In this document: piece by piece, positions 22,401-37,400 of the stretch
Position numbering within the stretch: the first letter of the stretch is position 1
Layout: each line of letters starts with the position of its first letter
Assembly: GCA_030386875.1 (NCBI GenBank)
Contig: CM059563.1
Coordinates: 10,124,001 to 10,188,000, forward strand
Source of the DNA: Morinoia aosen
Lineage: Eukaryota > Arthropoda > Malacostraca > Amphipoda > Talitridae
Direction of reading: 5' to 3'
Length of the DNA: 64,000 bases
The notes under the pieces: model-generated
What the model was told of the DNA's origin: nothing
Databases searched by the model: none
What the model saw: only the letters and a program-made list of their open reading frames with translations
Made by a program: the position numbers and the translations under genes

Positions 22401-25400
22401 GCGGCGGCGGCGGAATGACCCCTGCACTGCGTCGCACCCCCTCATCTGGCACAGGCTGGCGCCAGTCTGACAACGACTTGGTGAAAGGCAGCAGCACCAA
22501 ACCTTCAACTCCGGGCAGTAAAGAAACGAGTCCTAAAACTGGAGACATCAAGAGGATGTCTGCATCGTTTGTAGAGGTTCGTGAACGTAATTGCCGAGTC
22601 CAAAATAACGCAATACGTGCGTGCGCTGACGGAGTGAGTCTATGTTTAGAGGGGGTTGGATTCTCAGTAATTCACTCATTTACCCCTCATATTTTTGAGG
22701 ACATGGGAGCTGAACTGAGTTTCCTCTCCAATGATAGCCAGTCTTTGTTGTCCTTAATATTGAACGGATTACTCATGTCTCATAAAAAATATGAATGCAA
22801 ATTTGAACAAGGAAGTTTACTAACTTATTTGTAGCAAGCATTTATAAAAATCTTCAGTAAGTTATTTTTGTAAATTCATGCTCATGCACAATGGCTATTA
22901 ACCCTGTTATCTCTCTATTTACTAGGGCAATGCGGCTTTCATTGACTTGCCTGTTCGAGCAAAATAATACCCATGGCCGGCTCTTCTAAAAACACTGTAT
23001 AGTAAAAGTTGTGAAGTGTTGTCATGCTTTCATTTGCTACGGACTGCATTTTATTTTCAATCTTGATATTATATTCTGCGCCCTTTACTTCAGATCTATT
23101 CTTGACTGCTAGGAATTTGCAGGAAATATTGGTGGGGTTAAATTCTCGGTGGCGACCTATTTCAACTGCCCAGCAGGTGTATGAAAGCGTTTGTAATCAC
23201 TCTGATAGAATCTTTATCAAAACTGAACTAATTCTTCCACCTTGTGAAGGTGGTGTTATTTCATATACTGCCAACAGTTCACTCTGAATCACTTCTCTAA
23301 GAACATTACGAGTTGTTTCAGCTTTCAATGCTCATATTCTATGTGTTAGCATGAACATGGTAGGGACGTTATTTTGCATTTTATAAGATCTAAATTTGAA
23401 TTTCTATGTTCTTCAGGTGTGGCAATCAAGCGTATATGATTGAGTTGGTAGTAAAAATTGTTAGGGTAGAGCCTTTTAAGAATATTTAAATGTATTGGTA
23501 ATAGATATGTGAGATTACAAAGCACAAAGTAGCAATGAGTGACGTCAAGTTTATTCTTATATAGTGAACATAAACGAGAACGGCTGATTGGGTTTAAGAG
23601 AACGTTCCTTGAATGCATGGCTAAACAGTACAATGCACAAGACAGGGGATAATTATGGCGCTATGACTTGCGACTGCTATGTGGTGAAGTCTTGTGTACA
23701 GATGGAAGGAGCACATGTCTCTGAATTCGAAAAGTGAATTTGAATGATCAGATACCGACTAAGGGGATGAACTTCTGAACTTTGGGTGATGCTGTATTAA
23801 TTCAGCTGCACTGCAGTGTATTTGAATTGTTGTTCAATTTCTAGTGCGCAATTTGCCTGTGTGAATGTGTTAATTACTATTAACGCTAGTTCAAAAATTT
23901 GGATGTAAACTTAACGAGACTAAATGCAGTTATAGGTTTTTTTGTGTATCGCCTTTCCTAGGGGGGCAAGAGATAGGCAATAGATTTAAGTTAGGTTTGT
24001 CTACATATCTTATGCTGTGGAAACTGGCGCCCACAGTAGGATACTGTTAAGTTACTTCAGGTATTGCTTAGTCATCGGTACTTCTGTCTTATGTGCTCAT
24101 TTTTCTTCTTTCAGTTTTTTAATCTTCTTTGCTATCTTTTCTTTGTTTTGTCTTCTTCACTACTAACTTGCAGTATGAATGCGCTGGGTGTCCTGTGTGA
24201 GAACACACCTCGTGCATAAATTCCTATTTTTTTCAAGTCCGTTCTAAGTGGTCTTCTCTTTGGATCGCCTCAGTTGAGGCTAGCAAATCTTGATGATAAC
24301 AGCACCTATCATGTTTGTCTCTACGTGGCATTGCTCTCAAGTGTGTGGGCCCGCGGTGAGTTTGGACTCGCTACTTCCTTTACAGATGTCCCCTGAGGAC
24401 CCCGGCCTGCCGCAACTCGCCGCTCTTGACGCTCCCGTGCGTCATCACTTCTTGTTTGTTGCTCTCGTGTCCTTGGCAGCATCCAGAGGTTGCGGTCTGA
24501 AACTTGATTCAAAACTGGAATTTTTTCTTAAAACTTGATTCAAAAATTTTAAATCTCTAGAAACTCCTGGAAAATCTTGGAACGTTATTCATGAGACCAG
24601 CCCTGATACATGTGTGGTTGAAATAATTTCAAATTCTGTCAAGTTTAGTAGTGTTCTTCGATATCAAACTCGAGAACTGGATCTGCCAATTGACACGTTT
24701 TGCTGTTGTTGTGTGTGTGCTGTCTTCCCTATTAATGTTGTTTTTTGTCATGCAAGAGAATGAATAGATAAACTCGATTCTCAGTCTCTCAGTTGGCCGG
24801 GCCTCTTTTCTTTGTTCATGGAGTGTCATAACTGTCACTGCATTACATATAAGGAAGGTTTTATTTTTTAGTTTCGAGTAATTGTGTGTACTTCTCATTG
24901 TAGTAAATAACGTCATAATTGCCCATGCATACCCTGACCGAGGCTTGGCTTGTTTCTGCTCTTGTAATTTTCCCAAAGATGAAGTTATGCACTTATTGTA
25001 CGGCATATCCCGTGTTTCTCGTGCTCTTGGTCCTGCCATTATAAATTTCTTATTTTCTATTTATTTATTTTGAGACTCCTCAAAATTTTGGTTTTTAGTT
25101 TTGACTTGCGTTACCTTTGAACCTGAGTCTCTAGTTAATCTTTCATAGAATCCGTCTTGCTCCTTTGCCTGTTTGCTAGTAGCAAACAAAAATCAGTCAG
25201 CCTGAAGGTCGTTTGTGCTACTTATCTCAAAAATTTAGTGCAACATGTGCATTTTGTGATATAAATTTACCCATCGAGATGTACCAGTTGATAATTTTGG
25301 TAAAAAAATTTCTGGCATGTTCTTTTCAGGCAATTTGTATTATTGTTCCTTTTTTATTTAGTGCATACTTTTTTAATGCTTAGTGTGAATGAGCTAAATA

Positions 25401-28400
25401 CTTCTCTTCCAGTCTGTTTCAACTTTTACATTTTTATTTCACATTTTTTATCTCCAATTTGCCTTGTTAGTGAGTTTCATGTAACTTCATCTTCTTAAAG
25501 ATAACTTCCCGTGTTGTCCAGAGTTGACCTGTTTTCTACGTGACCCTAAGTTATAAGTGTGCTCATTAACTCATGACAGATCATGAGTGTTAATTGTAAT
25601 GCGTGCTGTGTGTGTCTTCAATATTTTGACTAGCTCAACAGTTTTGAACTCAATTCATTTCAAACTCGCGGGGTTTGTGTCTGAGAACTTGGCTTTATTT
25701 GATCTGCTGTCATTGTTGTTCTAATTTTGGTGTAGCTCTGCTGTGACGTTCATATCTATCATTGTTAATCATGATTAACTCTGCTTGTTAAGCCTTACTG
25801 CTCTTTCTAATGGGCCCTGCGTACCGTTTGCTGTGCTGCTCTTGTCGGTGGAAGTATTACCTTTATATTAGGGCAGACAAGATAACAGCACATTGCTGAA
25901 TTTTTAGAAAAGAAAATTCTCCCGAGTGTTTTAGATTGTAATGTAAATTATAATTTACTACTTTAAGATGGGTTGTATGTCAGAGATTGGTGAACAAATT
26001 TCATATTTTGAGTGTTTTGGTATTTCATTTAAAATTTAAATTTTATGCTTTTTCTTAATAATTCTAGTTGAACGTAGCTGCTCAATCAATGGAGGTTGAG
26101 CAATGAAAGAAAACATTTAAACTTCAACAAATTTTGTTGTAGACCTTTTTTCTTTTTTTGCCACTGAAACCTGTGGTGAACAGTGAGTAGTGTCATCTTC
26201 AGGGGTTCTAGTCTATTTGAAACAACTTCAGATGTTCCATGTAAAATTTCACTACTTATGTATTAAAAAAAATTGAATAATCAGTTCATGAAATTGAGAT
26301 TATTAGGATATAACATTTTTCTCAGGCTTCTTGATTTATGCCAGTGCGTTGGCCTACTTTCATGTTGTTGTTCCTTGTTTTTGTGTGAATCAATTCCCTT
26401 ACTTTGTGAACCCCTGTTTAAGTCCTGTTCCATTCATTTTCTTTTATCATTGACGTTCAGTTTTTAATGAAAATCATTCTGCTTGGAATACACGTTTCCC
26501 TTCTTAGTAATACAGACATATTACTGCGTTGAAGACCCTCATTGAATTATCTCCACGGTATGCCTCATGCATGCAAACCAGTGAGATGTATGTTGCTGGG
26601 TGGCACCAAATACTTCTAAATTTACCCCTCAGTTGTACCCTAGCATGAAAGGTTTGTTATTCACTGGTTTCATTTTAAAGCCTTGCAAATGCTTCAGACT
26701 TTACATGCATCCATTGGGAAATAAATCTCCTTGTGTCTTTATTTAATTGCAAGTGACAGTAAATTCCCTCGTACGTGAACCAGTCGTGATTTTGTGGAGT
26801 TTTGAAGAGTTCTATATTTTTTCACAATGTGTTAGTTCTTAGAAAAATACTCAAATTTATATTTTAGCACTTGCTTCAAAAAGTTACTAAGATTATAGCC
26901 GTGGAAAACATGCGTTTGCTTTCAAGCATAAGTCTTTGCTAAATCTTAACAAATCAAATACTTCTTCCACATTATCTCACACTTAGAAACGAATATCTGC
27001 CTGAACTTACTTTGGAAAGGTATTTGTTTTTATCATGGAGTATAAGTCTTTGAGATATTCAGTCTAACAACCATTTACTTTGCTTCATATTAATAACCTA
27101 TCACATTCTCATTAGTTGAAGCTTAATGTTACTCAAAATTTGTTCCTTCTATTTGAAATGTTTTTAGCTGATTGGTCTCTGGTTTCAAAGACCTATTTTA
27201 CCGCGTTGCCATCACTAAGATCGAGTCCAATTCCCTGACCAGATGGGCTTTGTGGAGAACCGCAGTCCTGCGGCGGCGGCCGCCGCCGCGGCAGCAGGGG
27301 GCGGGTCTGCTGCTACAACAAGGCAGGAGGAGCGCGTCAACCTGCAGGAGCTGGAGAATCTTCGTGCGGAGGTCAAAGACCTCAACGAAAAGCTGGAGAC
27401 TCTCCGCAGTGAGTTGGACCTTCCAGAGGCTTCACAATTTCGTTGAATTTATATGAGAACAGCAAGTTTTGGGTTGGTATTAATGTTTTGGGGGCCAAAT
27501 TATTTTCTTGTTAAATTGATTTCAGAGTAATGAGTGACAGTTTTGCAGTAAAATATTCGGTGCTAGGAAATCTTTGCATGATATTTGTGTGCAAGTAATC
27601 TACAGTTTGAAATAGCATGAAATTAACACTTTAGAATTCAAGTTCAACTTGGAAATTTGTTACTGATAAATATTTTAATGCATACACTGACCGTTGGCCA
27701 GAGAATGCAATCTTCTTATAGAATCAAATTTATTCTAGAATTTCTGATGTTTCATTTTCATTTTAATTTTTATCGCCTTTACAAGTATAATTTTTTAATG
27801 TTTATAGCTTGCTGCAATTTACATGTGAAAAATTACTGCTAGTGATTACATTTTTTAGTTTAGACACAGAGCAGTTAATATTTGTCTGCATATTTCCTCT
27901 CTAAGCTGCCGTTGCTTTGCAGTAAAATTTATCCCATAACAGTAAAACGCGCTCAGGACAAAGAAAAGCTGAAGGAGGGAGAGAAACTGCGGCTGCAAGT
28001 GGAGCAGCTCACGGAGAACAAGGCTCGTCTTATGGAGAACTTGGTAAGTTGTCCGTCTTACTTTGGCTGATCTCATTCATTCTTGTATTGAAGGCTGGTC
28101 AGGTGTACGCCTTCCTTTCATCATATGCATGGCGCCAACATATAATGTATCGTTTCTTTTCCTAATGAATGTACAACTAATTGTTATCTATCATCACCGT
28201 CATCTCTTCAACCAGGCCTAGGTATTCTTAGCTGATTCTTGCTATTTTCTATAGCAATTCTCAAACAACTCCTTAACTGCGCATATAAATTACAGGGTGC
28301 ATTATTAAATTTACGTTGCATCTCATGGTTATTTACAATGCAATCAACAACTGAAGCTCTTTCATTCAAATTAGTGCAAAATTTTTGGTTCTGAAGAAAT

Positions 28401-31400
28401 ATATTGTCTGTATTTTATAGAGGAAATAGAGTTATGTGGTGGTTAAAAATGTATTGCATGATAATAGTTTATTCTTGTCATTGAGAAAGAAGTTATTTTT
28501 TTGTCTTACTCATGCTGTTTATGGGATGTTTTCTGTATGCTTAAATGCTGCCAAAAATACATCAAGGTATGCTAAGCTGCGGGAAGTAGGGTAAGAGTTC
28601 AGACTGGGTGGTATTTTTCTAAGTGGCTACCAAATATCAGTCGCGAGGTTTTTTGTTTAAATTCTCACAAGATTCTGTAGAAAAATTTCCTGGGACTGCT
28701 TGGTTTGTTGAGATTTTATTCATGGTATTCCATGCGTTGATGTTATTCGTCACTTTGATTCTTGATTCGTGTGTCCACAACAGGGCCAGCTGCAGAAGGA
28801 GTTGGTGGGTGCCCGCAACGAGGCTCGTGATGCGGCGGAGAGCCGCAACCAGACGGTGGAGGACACGCAGGACTTGGCCGACACCGTCGAGATGCTCACC
28901 CTCGATAAGGAAATGGCTGAGGAACGCGCCGAGACGCTCCAGCTCGAACTCGAGCAAGCGCGCGAGCAAATTGAGGAGCTCACGTGAGTTGTGTTTGGTC
29001 TCTGGGGGTCGTCACTCGTACATGCTCTTTATTTTGAGGTGTTTGAGTGATTAAATAACTGCTGAATTGTTTCGAAATTCATGTATTTAGTTTGTGATTG
29101 TTTTCTACCATTTTAGTAATCCAGGAAATTAAAAATGGCATTTCTGTGCCAGAATAAATGACAACTCAGTTCAACTGAAATGTGCCCGAGAAAGCCAAGT
29201 ATTGAGGGGCAATCATTGTTACCGTAACATCAGTGTCCAGTTGAGAGCTGACACGCTCCTAATGTATTTTGTAAAATAGGGCAAATCGACTGGTGGAGGT
29301 GCGGAATGGAAAACAAATGCGCTTGGTGGCTATCATTCTACGCAGGCTAAGTCTGGCAGAAACTCGGTATGAAACCATAAAGCATGAATAACTCGCAGTC
29401 AATCAGTATCAGAAAAATAATGGAAAAAGTCAAGTCAAAGCCATAAAATTAATATTATTCTCATATTCGAGATAAATTTAGGAATTCAAGGCACAGGTCA
29501 ACCAATGCATAAGCTAAACTGACACAGTGTGGAAAAATAAAAATAGATAGCAAACGATGATAGAATAGAATACAGCCGGCCTACATGTAGCCAAAAATCT
29601 GATGGTGCACTTGCTATGTTGATTTCACTTTGAAGCTAATTTGAATCGCCCTCCTACTAGTGGAACAAATTTCAGTCCAGCCATTAATTGGGAAGACCAA
29701 AAGTTGTCTGAATATTTTTAATCATTTACTGATATTTTAAAATATTTTCTATTGCAGAATATAAAAAATGAACGAGGAGATGAACAATGAATGAGGCGAA
29801 GAAAAACGTTATTGAAAAAAATTAAGCTTGGCAACTTAATAATTCTATTGAACTCAAAGCACAACGCTTGACTCACCCAGTGAGGAAGTCAGATTGTTGG
29901 CATATTGCGTTATTTCAACACATGTCTTCAGAGCAGCACAAGTGCCTGGGAATTTCATTCACATTGTTAAGCCAGATCCATTAAAATAAAATAGGGATTA
30001 TTATGGGAAAATCACTACGTTTTGTTTAATTGTTAGTTTATTTTGAGCTGTCTAGATGTTCTAAATAAAACATTGTTTGTTCTGTATAATTGGTAGCATT
30101 TAAATAAATACATTGCTTATTTTGTTTAATTGGTAGCGTTGACCTGGAGATCCTGAAGGAAGCAAGTGGCTCTCAAGAGGCCCAGGTGGGAGGCGGGGCA
30201 TCCGAGGCTCCGAGCGGCGCCACGCTACTGCAGGTCAAGCAACTCGAGCAGCAGAACCAGCGCCTGCATGAGACCCTGGTCAAGTGAGTCTCGTTTAGTG
30301 TCATGCTTCATATACAAAACGGACGAGGTCCTAGTCCAGCGAGTCTTGTTTAGTGTTGTCCTTAATGTATGGAGCAGAAGAGGAGGCCCTAGTCAAGTGA
30401 GTCTCGTTTGGTGACCTGCTTGTATACAAAACGGACGAGGCCTTAGTCCAGTGAGTCTTTTACTGTCGTGCTCAGTGTAAAGAATCAATGTGGAGGCCCT
30501 AGTCAAGTGAGTTTAATTTATTATCTCCATTGATGTATGGAATAGAAGAAATGCTTGTCAAGAAAGTTGTATTTCTTGTCTTTACGTACTGCATTAAAAT
30601 TCTGAATAGAAAATAGAAATTAAAATTCTGTATAGAAATAGAAACTCGCTGGACGTTAGTCCAGCAAGTCTTGTGTTATGTCCATTTGGTTTGGTTTAAA
30701 ATACCGAATAGGATAAACAGCCGCCCCAACCCCTAGTGAGTAGAGCTTTTATAGCTTTGACTTGTGCTGAAATGTTGTTACGGGGTCAGAATTTCCTATA
30801 CCGTAATACGTCATTGATCTCAATTACATAGGACGTCTTGTAATTGAGTGGTGAAATGCAACTATGCTGTTTATTACAGTTTACTCAGATCAAAAAAAAT
30901 AATGAGATACTAAATCTAGAGGCACAAAGGCTAGAAAAAATGTACAAAATGATGTGAACAATACTAAGACATCATGATGGGTAATATTTACTGTACAGTA
31001 AAGATAACAAGATGGAATCAAGAGTAAGGAGTGTGAACTTGGTGTTGACTTACCTCCTGAAAAGAATGCGTGTAACTTATAAGTACAAGAATCGCGAGCA
31101 ACTCCTTTGACCAAGCTTTAAAAAAAATGAAAGCAATCAAACAAAAGTGAAGATAAAAATCGCTGAAAAATTAATCTTATTCAGAAAAATAAATAAGAAT
31201 TACAAATTATGTCTGTAAAATGATCAATACAGATCAAAACAAAATTGAATTCAATATAAAAAGTAATCAATCAAAATTAGCATATCGTCACTATGGCGAA
31301 AAATGAATGAAGCAAATTAGAATAACAAACAAAACTAATGAACAGAAAATCCTATCAGTGTACGAGCTAATTAACAAGAGAACCCTTCAACTCACCTCAC

Positions 31401-34400
31401 AAGATTGTAGAATGAGAGAAAGTTAGACATTTCAGGCTTGAGACCAAATTAAACACAATAATAGAGCACATAGAAAACAGCACCAGCATGAGTTTAAGCT
31501 AAAGCTGAAAAGAAATGCACAAATTAGCATGGCAGACAAATGTTCTCACAGAATGTACAAAACCACCGCCGATAGTGCGTGATGAGAACCGTCCGATACC
31601 TCCCGGTAACAGTTTCTGGAGGTAATGTTAACCGACCTATGGTTAAATATTGAATATTCCTAAAACTATAAATTTCTGCAGAATAATAGAGGAACTAGGA
31701 ATAATTTTACTTCATGAGATCAACAATTATTTTGTTGTCTCGTTTGGATTCTTACTGGTGGTGCTTAGTTAAAAATTCTGGAATAAACTATGCTTTTGTG
31801 TCGACTCAAACAACTGTATTTGACAAATGCTGCCTCTATGTAGCTTAGTCGTGCAAGCTGGAAGTTGGTGCATTGACCTTGGGAACAGTGGGAGTGCATT
31901 GAATATAATATATGTGGAAAGGTTGGTGAGGGTGTGCTATAAGATAAGACGTGAACTGAAATTGAATGTAGACTCAACCACGTTTATAGCTGCCTTAATC
32001 ATGATACAATATGGGAAATAATTCGAACTTTGACGCAATTTAAACCCCGTCGTTGATTGCTTGAACCAAGCCTTGGTGTAACTTTTGGAATACAACATTC
32101 AGGATGCGTGACCTGGCGGCGCACGAGAAACACGAGATGCAGAAGCTCACCAAAGACATGGAGGTGCGCAAGACGGAGATGAGCGTGGCCGCTCGAGCCA
32201 AAGAGCACCTGGAGCAGGAACTGACGCAGTGCAGAGCGCAGGTGGCCGACCTGCAGGAACAAGTGGATGCTGCTCTTGGTGCTGAGGAGATGGTCGAGAC
32301 GCTAACGGAACGCAACTTGGAACTTGAGGAGCAAGTCATGGAGCTCGAGGAGCAGGTTTGTTGTGGGTACTGGGTGAAGAGGGTGTTTCATCAAAATCAT
32401 GGAGTTATAGTGAACCTCTGAGTTTGATGCAAAATAATTTAAGAGCGTGTGATACAGTGCTTTTGATTAACCAAGAAAGCAAAAATCCATTCGTAAGGCA
32501 TGTCTCAGAGTGGTTGGTGGTAACTGTGGTCATGATTCTACATGCATGTTTGGAATGACTATTGCGTGGGAGGAACCTAATACTTGCTATCGTTCCGTTT
32601 CCCAACCTAGGTAAAATGTGTTGCTAGTTACATCTTCACACTGATCATTAATACCGCACTGTGCGCCATACTAAAGCGGTTTACGGGTACCATATAAAAA
32701 ACGCTATGTTTATATGATGCGTCCCTCAGAACCTGAACTCAATCAATTATCTTTACTTGTTCCTTATTGATCAATGGGGGTTAAACTGAGTTTGGTAACT
32801 TTATGCTAAAATAATTATGTTTAGTTAACATTATTGAACGACGGAAAAGAGAGCCTTTACTGTGTTCTCCCTGATCATTTGTTTTCAGTTCATTCTTTGG
32901 CAATGCTCAAACTTGTTTCGCCCCCTTGTTCCGAATCACAGCAGTTAGTGCAGAGTAATCAGTTTGGAAGCATTTTCCACCTAGTTCTTTTGGAACTTCA
33001 CTGCAGCTGTTGAACATCTCTCATGTGTCAGATAATTAGTCGGAGTTATTCCATCTTAGTTAAACATTAGTTTGTATAAATGCGTAACTGCAATCATAAA
33101 GCAAGTGCATTTTTTTGCATCATCTTCTTTATGGACAGTGTGCATTGATTTTTTCTTTATGAAAAATAAAAGGAGAGAAAAGAATGTGGTGAGTAGGCTT
33201 CAGTAGTTTTCCTACTTTGAATTGCCATTCATAACATTACAATTTCACGTAATTGGTGAACACATGTGGAGTGTACAGCTAAGCAAAAAAAAAGGAGCAC
33301 ACTCAATATATTTTCCTTCAGATCATGCAATGTTCCTGGAACTGGTCAATGGTTCCAAGGAAAAGCCAATGAGTTTTGCATAAATGGAAAGAAATTCCAA
33401 ATGGTTCTTTATCCTTAATATTTCATTGATCTACTTCTAAGTACGTTATTGTTCCAAAGATGTATATTTTAAGTTAGAATTTTATGGTTCAACTGGAATA
33501 TCTGGCCTCCGCTTGATGTACTGTAGCATGCTATCTTTACCGTTGTTGTTCAAGTTCACTAACTCTATTTTTCAGAGATTAATCCTCACTTTATAATAGC
33601 GGCTTGTGAGTTATTGCTGCTGTTGAGTCTCTTTTGGTCGAGTGGTGAAGATACTTAGCATTTTCCCCAGACGCCGGGCTTTGATTCCTGGCAAGAGTAT
33701 AATATTTAGGAGACATCTAGCGAATATGAATGTGGGCATGTTATGTTAAAAAGTGTTGAAAAATTACCTTACAGAAAGTTACTTAACGCTTCTGTTATGT
33801 CTTTTCTGACCTAAAGTTATATTAAGTATGAGTCCATTTCTTTTCTATCATAACAGCCAATCAAGATTAAAAAACATGGCCTTTACTGCTGTTCTTATAG
33901 AAAAAGAAGTGCGTGTGTAGCATGGGTAAAGTTTTGTATGTTGAGGAAATAGGCAAATGCCCTGGCTGACACTAGTCTTTGCGTTCCAAGTTGAGTGGCG
34001 CTGTTGTTTTTGCAGGTGCGTGACTTGGAAGACATCAACTACACCAACGACCTGCTGGTGGAGGGCGCAAAGGAGCAGGAGCTCGAGCTCAGGGAGGACC
34101 TCGACCTTAACCTCGCCAAGCTCAGGGAGGTCAGACTACCAGCTGCTCTGAACTTGTACCTCTCATGCATGAAGAAACTCGTAAACCAGCCTTAACTGCA
34201 TTGTAGTCAAATATTGTACGCATATGTTGATTTATCTCCAGCGTTTCTGCTTTGTGTGTATTGATAAACATTTCCTTTAGGTGCACATGCTCCAATGATC
34301 AGGCTATGTAGCCAGAGCAGGAAGGCTCGTCCTTGAATAGAAATTGTCGAAAATTCCCTTCAGCCTCTCCTGACGTGTCTTTTTACTGCACCTCAGACAA

Positions 34401-37400
34401 TATTGCTTTCTTAGGTCACACCTGAAAATCGTAAATTGTATGTATAAATGTTTTAACTTTCTAAGGTATTTGAAATTTGTTGTTTTCTATGACCTGAGGA
34501 AGATACGTTTATAACGTGTTTCTCAGCACATTGTCTTGAATTTTAGTTAAACTAGTTCAACTTCATAAAAGCAAAACTTTCTCTTTCTGTTTTCTTCCAT
34601 CTATTTCAAGATGATTAAGTTAGCGGTTTTACTCCTGTGTTACTCTGGGTATTTTTAAATTTACTTAGCTATGTATGAATTTCTACTCTCAAGTGAAAGA
34701 AAGTTGATTCGTATTGGGATTATAGGGGAACTCAATTCGTATGATGCTCTTTCTCACAACTGAGCGCAATCACGAGCTTCTGATCCAGCCGATTCATTAC
34801 GCATCACCAGTACGTAGTTTTGTCATCACGCGTTAACATCCGTACAATTGTCATTATTGTTATGCACTATTGTTATAATAGTGCATTGTCATCACGAAGT
34901 ATCATTATTACATCGTCATTATCTCTCATCATCATCATCACTCATCATCTTTATCACACATCATCATTATCGCTCATCATCATTATCTCGCACACCATCA
35001 TCATCTTGCACGCCATCATTTTCACGCACACCATTATCACGCACGCCATCATTATCACGCACGCCATCATTATCTCGCACACCATCATCATCTTGCACGC
35101 CATCATTTTCACGCACACCATCATTTTCACGCACGCCATCATTATCACGCACACCATCATTATCACGCACGCCATCATTATCACGCACACCATCATTATC
35201 ACGCACGCCATCATTATCACGCACGCCATCATTATCACGCACGCCATCATTATCACGCACGCCATCATTATCACGCACGCCATCATTATCACGCACGCCA
35301 TCATTATCACGCACGCCATCATTATCACGCACGCCATCATTATCACGCACGCCATCATTATCACGCACGCCATCATTATCACGCACGCCATCATTATCAC
35401 GCACGCCATCATTATCACGCACACCATCATTATCACGCACGCCATCATTATCACGCACACCATCATTATCACGCACGCCATCATTATCACGCACGCCATC
35501 ATTATCACGCACGCCATCATTATCACGCACGCCATCATTATCACGCACGCCATCATTATCACGCACGCCATCATTATCACGCACGCCATCATTATCACGC
35601 ACGCCATCATTATCACGCACGCCATCATTATCACGCACGCCATCATTATCACGCACGCCATCATTATCACGCACGCCATCATTATCACGCACGCCATCAT
35701 TATCACGCACGCCATCATTATCACGCACGCCATCATTATCACGCACGCCATCATTATCACGCACGCCATCATTATCACGCACGCCATCATTATCACGCAC
35801 GCCATCATTATCACGCACGCCATCATTATCACGCACGCCATCATTATCACGCACGCCATCATTATCACGCACGCCATCATTATCACGCACGCCATCATTA
35901 TCACGCACGCCATCATTATCACGCACGCCATCATTATCACGCACGCCATCATTATCACGCACGCCATCATTATCACGCACGCCATCATTATCACGCACGC
36001 CATCATTATCACGCACGCCATCATTATCACGCACGCCATCATTATCACGCACGCCATCATTATCACGCACGCCATCATTATCACGCACGCCATCATTATC
36101 ACGCACGCCATCATTATCACGCACGCCATCATTATCACGCACGCCATCATTATCACGCACGCCATCATTATCACGCACGCCATCATTATCACGCACGCCA
36201 TCATTATCACGCACGCCATCATTATCACGCACGCCATCATTATCACGCACGCCATCATTATCACGCACGCCATCATTATCACGCACGCCATCATTATCAC
36301 GCACGCCATCATTATCACGCACGCCATCATTATCACGCACGCCATCATTATCACGCACGCCATCATTATCACGCACGCCATCATTATCACGCACGCCATC
36401 ATTATCACGCACGCCATCATTATCACGCACGCCATCATTATCACGCACGCCATCATTATCACGCACGCCATCATTATCACGCACGCCATCATTATCACGC
36501 ACGCCATCATTATCACGCACGCCATCATTATCACGCACGCCATCATTATCACGCACGCCATCATTATCACGCACGCCATCATTATCACGCACGCCATCAT
36601 TATCACGCACGCCATCATTATCACGCACGCCATCATTATCACGCACGCCATCATTATCACGCACGCCATCATTATCACGCACGCCATCATTATCACGCAC
36701 GCCATCATTATCACGCACGCCATCATTATCACGCACGCCATCATTATCACGCACGCCATCATTATCACGCACGCCATCATTATCACGCACGCCATCATTA
36801 TCACGCACGCCATCATTATCACGCACGCCATCATTATCACGCACGCCATCATTATCACGCACGCATCATTATCACGCACGCCATCATTACCACGCACGCC
36901 ATCATTACCACGCACGCCATCATTATCACGCACGCCATCATTATCACGCACGCCATCATTATCACGCACGCCATCATTATCACGCACGCCATCATTATCA
37001 CGCACGCCATCATTATCACGCACGCCATCATTATCACGCACGCCATCATTATCACGCACGCCATCATTATCCAGGGTGTCTACAGGGTGCTAAAGGTGCC
37101 AAAGGTGCTAAAGGTGCTAAAGGTGCTAAAGGTGCTAAAGGTGCTAAAAAGTGCTAAAACCAGCAAGGTGCTAAAAAATGTGCTAAAATGTGATAAAATT
37201 GAAGGACAGGTGCTAAAAATTTATGAAAATGTTTAATTGCTTAGATTTTAATATGTATTTGTAAAATTGCAAGGGTTAGGATTGGTACCTGGCTATTCTT
37301 AATAGGGGAAGTTTCTGCATTCCCCGGTACCTGAGCAGTATTTTTATTAGTACAATTGCAGAGTTTATATTATTTCTTAATTTGTTGAGTTCTTGATTAC

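Noticed and set aside
24170..24225. Exon-like segment after CTAACTTGCAG
   Set aside because: The phase-0 frame (YECAGCPV) stops at once, and no donor follows in a useful phase.
27921..27942. Upstream acceptor for exon 8 (CAG at 27920-27922)
   Set aside because: It would start with TAAAATTTATCCC and break the frame; the downstream CAG gives [12 protein letters not shown], matching the family.
34820..37157. Very long open frames (over 700 codons) with repeats such as SRTPSL, ITHAII, MMACVI or RDNDGV
   Set aside because: They are the 18-bp satellite translated; 18 is divisible by 3, so stop-free frames persist on both strands. No splice sites, codon bias or homology support a protein.
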